Part shown: positions 61,337 through 64,000 of the stretch, one piece after another
Layout of the letters: each line of letters opens with the position of its first letter
Position numbering within the stretch: position 1 is the first letter of the stretch
Assembly (NCBI GenBank): GCA_009360345.1
Contig: SPDP01000008.1
Location: 1-64,000, forward strand
DNA: 64,000 bases
Direction: 5' to 3'
From: Alcaligenaceae bacterium SAGV5
GTDB taxonomy: Bacteria; Pseudomonadota; Gammaproteobacteria; Burkholderiales; Burkholderiaceae_B
Program-made: the position numbers and the translations under genes
The notes under the pieces: generated by a model
What the model saw: only the letters and a program-made list of their open reading frames with translations
Databases searched by the model: none
Told to the model about the DNA's origin: nothing

Positions 61337-64000
61337 CGGCCGGCCTCCACGGACTGAGGCGCACCCGCGAACAGCCGGTCCAGCGCCTCGATCAACTCGC
61401 GCGGCGGGCGGTCGAAGAACACGCCCTTGGTCGGCGCGCGCGATCCGCGCAGGAACAGATACACCGCGCCGCCAAGGTGTCGGTCGTAATCGTAGTCCGG
61501 CAACCGCACGCCAAGCTGGCGGTGGAGCGCAAGCAGGTACAAGACGTACTGCAGGTCGTAGCGCTTGGCCAGGATCTCGCCGCGCATGGCGTCGGCCGTA
61601 TAGGCCGCGTCGGACATGCCCAGCCAGTTGGATTTGTAGTCGGCGACGTAATAGCGGCCCTCGTGCTCGAACACCAGATCCATGAAGCCCTTGAACATGC
61701 CGTTCAACAGAGCCGGCTCCAGCGCGGGGCGAGCCGCGTCGGCCAGCACATGGCGGCGCACCAGCGCGTCGATGTGGCGGACATCGGCGTGGCGGCTTTC
61801 GAACCAGAATTCCATTTCCACTTGATAGGAGGCAAGTCCGGCCAGCTTGAACATACCGCCGCGGGGACCGAGCGGAAGATCGTCGTTCAGCAGCGCCGAC
61901 AGCCAGCGGGCCAGCGGTGTGATCCAGGCCTCCCATCCTCGCCGGTTGCAGCGGCGGGCCACCGCGTCGAGGATGCGCCGGTCATCGCCCGCGACATCGG
62001 CAAAGCCCTCTTCGCCCGCCCACTCGAACAGGCCATGCAGGAACGTGCCCGGCCCCGGGCCTCGGGGAAAACGGTGCATGCCCACGCCCGCGGACATCTG
62101 CGGCGCCTGCCCGCCATCGGCGTCGCCCACATCGTCGTCGAACAGTTTCTGGTCCTCCGGCGTTTCCGGGCTCAGGTCGCCATGGCGGCCCAGGGTTTCG
62201 GGATCATCGCCACCGGTTGCGTGGCCGGCAATGCGCAGCGCGCTGTATGACGCAATCCACCAGGGCTCGCCGGTCCGACGCGACGGTTCCCGGTAGTGCG
62301 GCCGTGCGATCGCCTGCCGGTCGGTTTCGAAGAACCGGTTCGCGGGCGCGGGCAACGGCGCCACGCGGACATGATCGACGTCGCCGAATCCGGCTTGCAG
62401 CAGTCCGGCAAGATCGCGCGACGCGGCAAGCTCCGCACCGCCGCCGAGCAGATACCCCAACGCGCTGCGGTGCCAACTCGACCCGCCGGAACGGCCAGGC
62501 CGAAGATCCGCCATGCCCAGCCAGCAGGCATGGCGCGCGCGGGTCAATGCCACATAGAGCAGGCGCAGGTCTTCGGCCAGGCGCTCCTGGTCCGCCCTGG
62601 CTTCTTCGTCGGCATCGGGCGCGATGCTGACCACCAGCCTGCCCTGCTCGTCGTGATAGCGCAGCGGCGGCCGAGACTTGTCGGCGGGACGGAAGGAGCA
62701 TGCGAAAGGCAGGAACACCAGCGGGTACTCCAGCCCCTTGGACTTGTGCACGGTCACGACCTTGACCAATTGCTCGTCGCTTTCCAGGCGCAGGACCTGG
62801 GCCTCGGCAATTTGTCCTTCCTGGTCCAGGTGGCCGGCCAGGTACCGGACCAGGGCCTGTTCTCCGTCCAGCTCGCCCGCCGCCTGCTGCAGGATTTCGG
62901 CCAGGTGCAGCAGATTGGTCAGCACACGCTCGCCGTCGGGCCGCCGCGCCAGCGCGCCGGGCAGCCCGAAGTCGTCCATCAGGCGCCGGAGCATGGGCAA
63001 TACGCCCTGGCCGCGCCAGCGGTCGCGATAGCCGCGAAACCGCAGCACCCATTCCTCCCAGACCCGCTCGTCTCGGTTGACCCGGTCCAGTTCGGCCAGC
63101 GGCAGCGCCAGCGTCGCGCTGGCCAGCGCCGCCCGCAGCTTGCGGTCGTCGTCGGGTTCCGCGCAGGCCTTGAGCCACCGCAGCACGTCCGCCGCTTCGG
63201 AGCCGGCGAAAACGGAATCCTTGTCCGACAGGTACACGCTGCGTATGCCACGCTGCGCCAAAGCTCCCCGGATGGCATTCGCTTCGCCCATGTCGCGCAC
63301 CAGCACGGCGATGTCGGCTTGTCTCAGGCCCCGGATACGTCCGCCGCGCTCGAAGCCGGTACGGCCTTCCACGCCGTCTTCCAGCATGCGGACGATCTGG
63401 CCGGCGCAACCGGCCGCCATCTCGGTGCGGTAGGTCCCGGACGCCATGGGCGCGTCCTGTTCGGCAAACCAGAACGTCAACGCCGCGGCGGGCTCGCCGG
63501 CGGCCATGAAGCGTTCGGCGCGGCCGTTCGCCCGCACCGGATGGAAAGGCAGCGGATCGTCGTTCCCGTGCCGGAACAGAAAAGCGCCACGCCCTTGCTC
63601 GCGCCGTTCGGCCGACATGAACAGCCGGTTGACGGCATCGACCATGTCGCGGCTCGAGCGGTAGTTCGTGCCGAGCGTGTAGTGACGGCCTTCGGTGGCG
63701 CGCCGTGCCCGCAGATAGGTGTAGATGTCCGCGCCGCGGAAGGCGTAGATGGCCTGCTTGGGATCGCCGATCATCAGCAACGCGCAATCGTCGCGGCTGT
63801 CCGCGATCTGGTAGATCCGGTCGAAGATCCGGTACTGGACGGTGTCGGTATCCTGGAATTCGTCGATGAGAGCGACGGGGAATTGCGTCCGTATGACCTG
63901 GGCCAGCCGTGGGCCGTTGTCGCCGTGCAAAGCCGCGTCCAGGTTGTCCAGCATGTCGTCGAAGCCCATTTCCGCGCGCCGGCGCTTCTCGGCATCGAAG
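61333..64000 (-). CDS. recB: RecBCD enzyme subunit RecB, partial at right edge
   Basis: The gene has no start inside the window; the frame continues through the right edge (FDAEKRRRAEMGFDDML at the edge). At least 888 residues are visible: helicase motifs (LIDEFQDTDTVQYRIFDRIY, LMIGDPKQAIYAFRGADIYTYL, VVTVHKSKGLEYPLVFLPFA) and a C-terminal nuclease motif (YYVADYKSNWLG). It is the 3'-5' helicase/nuclease subunit. Confidence 0.95.
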   Translation of the reverse strand, partial: FDAEKRRRAEMGFDDMLDNLDAALHGDNGPRLAQVIRTQFPVALIDEFQDTDTVQYRIFDRIYQIADSRDDCALLMIGDPKQAIYAFRGADIYTYLRARRATEGRHYTLGTNYRSSRDMVDAVNRLFMSAERREQGRGAFLFRHGNDDPLPFHPVRANGRAERFMAAGEPAAALTFWFAEQDAPMASGTYRTEMAAGCAGQIVRMLEDGVEGRTGFERGGRIRGLRQADIAVLVRDMGEANAIRGALAQRGIRSVYLSDKDSVFAGSEAADVLRWLKACAEPDDDRKLRAALASATLALPLAELDRVNRDERVWEEWVLRFRGYRDRWRGQGVLPMLRRLMDDFGLPGALARRPDGERVLTNLLHLAEILQQAAGELDGEQALVRYLAGHLDQEGQIAEAQVLRLESDEQLVKVVTVHKSKGLEYPLVFLPFACSFRPADKSRPPLRYHDEQGRLVVSIAPDADEEARADQERLAEDLRLLYVALTRARHACWLGMADLRPGRSGGSSWHRSALGYLLGGGAELAASRDLAGLLQAGFGDVDHVRVAPLPAPANRFFETDRQAIARPHYREPSRRTGEPWWIASYSALRIAGHATGGDDPETLGRHGDLSPETPEDQKLFDDDVGDADGGQAPQMSAGVGMHRFPRGPGPGTFLHGLFEWAGEEGFADVAGDDRRILDAVARRCNRRGWEAWITPLARWLSALLNDDLPLGPRGGMFKLAGLASYQVEMEFWFESRHADVRHIDALVRRHVLADAARPALEPALLNGMFKGFMDLVFEHEGRYYVADYKSNWLGMSDAAYTADAMRGEILAKRYDLQYVLYLLALHRQLGVRLPDYDYDRHLGGAVYLFLRGSRAPTKGVFFDRPPRELIEALDRLFAGAPQSVEAGR

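Noticed and set aside
1..64000. CRISPR array, tRNA or rRNA genes, transposase or integrase genes
   Set aside because: No regularly spaced repeats, cloverleaf sequences, rRNA segments or transposase/integrase motifs were recognised, so the T3SS island has no visible mobility gene in this window.

Overview
The window is GC-rich DNA from a betaproteobacterium, most likely of the Alcaligenaceae (Bordetella/Achromobacter type). It carries three Bug-type periplasmic solute receptors, long same-strand catabolic gene runs with ATGA overlaps, and a strongly GC-biased third codon position. No 16S rRNA or marker gene is present, so the genus is an inference.

Left part (1-29569), mostly metabolic. (1) TPM-domain protein, lemA, a CigR-like protein and the metal ABC pair fetA/fetB. 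(2) A minus-strand catabolic run (4900-9851): intradiol dioxygenase, SDR, BKACE (DUF849), zinc-type oxidoreductase, cupin and Bug receptor. It is divergent from a LacI-type regulator, with a perfect 16-bp palindrome between them. (3) psd and a class V aminotransferase, then an inverted-repeat intergenic element and a PsiF protein. (4) A second catabolic unit: FAD oxidoreductase, Bug receptor, IclR regulator and two-gene aconitase X on the minus strand, and an IlvD/Edd dehydratase plus SDR on the plus strand. The divergent promoter region has two KdgR-like palindromes. (5) purT, a BMP-type binding protein, an ABC-F ATPase, a truncated mrpA/phaA and a lipoprotein 5'-nucleotidase.

Right part (about 30014-59155): a nearly complete type III secretion (T3SS) island. 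It has an ECF sigma factor of HrpL type, divergent from sctW. The core order is sctW, a TyeA-like gene, a SycN-like chaperone, putative sctX and sctY, sctV, a proline-rich protein, a small 'WDPL' protein, then sctD N O P Q R S T U, a Cys-rich ORF, sctI J K L, hrpF-like, hrpG-like and sctC. The D-N-O-P-Q-R-S-T-U, I-J-K-L and F-G-C blocks follow the Hrp1 (Pseudomonas syringae type) order. The W-TyeA-chaperone-X-Y-V block resembles the Yersinia arrangement. Hrp-box promoters (GGAACC-N15/16-CCACNNA) precede most units, so the sigma factor probably drives the island. Upstream lie a harpin-like gene, three tiny helical genes and a four-repeat HrpF/NopX-like protein, all candidate secreted components. 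No classical hydrophobic translocator pair is visible.

Downstream of sctC is the most unusual feature. A type IVb pilus remnant (tcpQ-like plus the first ~250 codons of a pilN-like lipoprotein secretin) runs in frame into a ~700-residue proline-rich and helical protein that looks like a T3SS substrate. It is followed by a small paralogue of the WDPL protein, which itself also follows a proline-rich protein within the core. A hrp-box lies upstream of this unit. The island ends against recD and recB (minus strand); recB runs off the right end.
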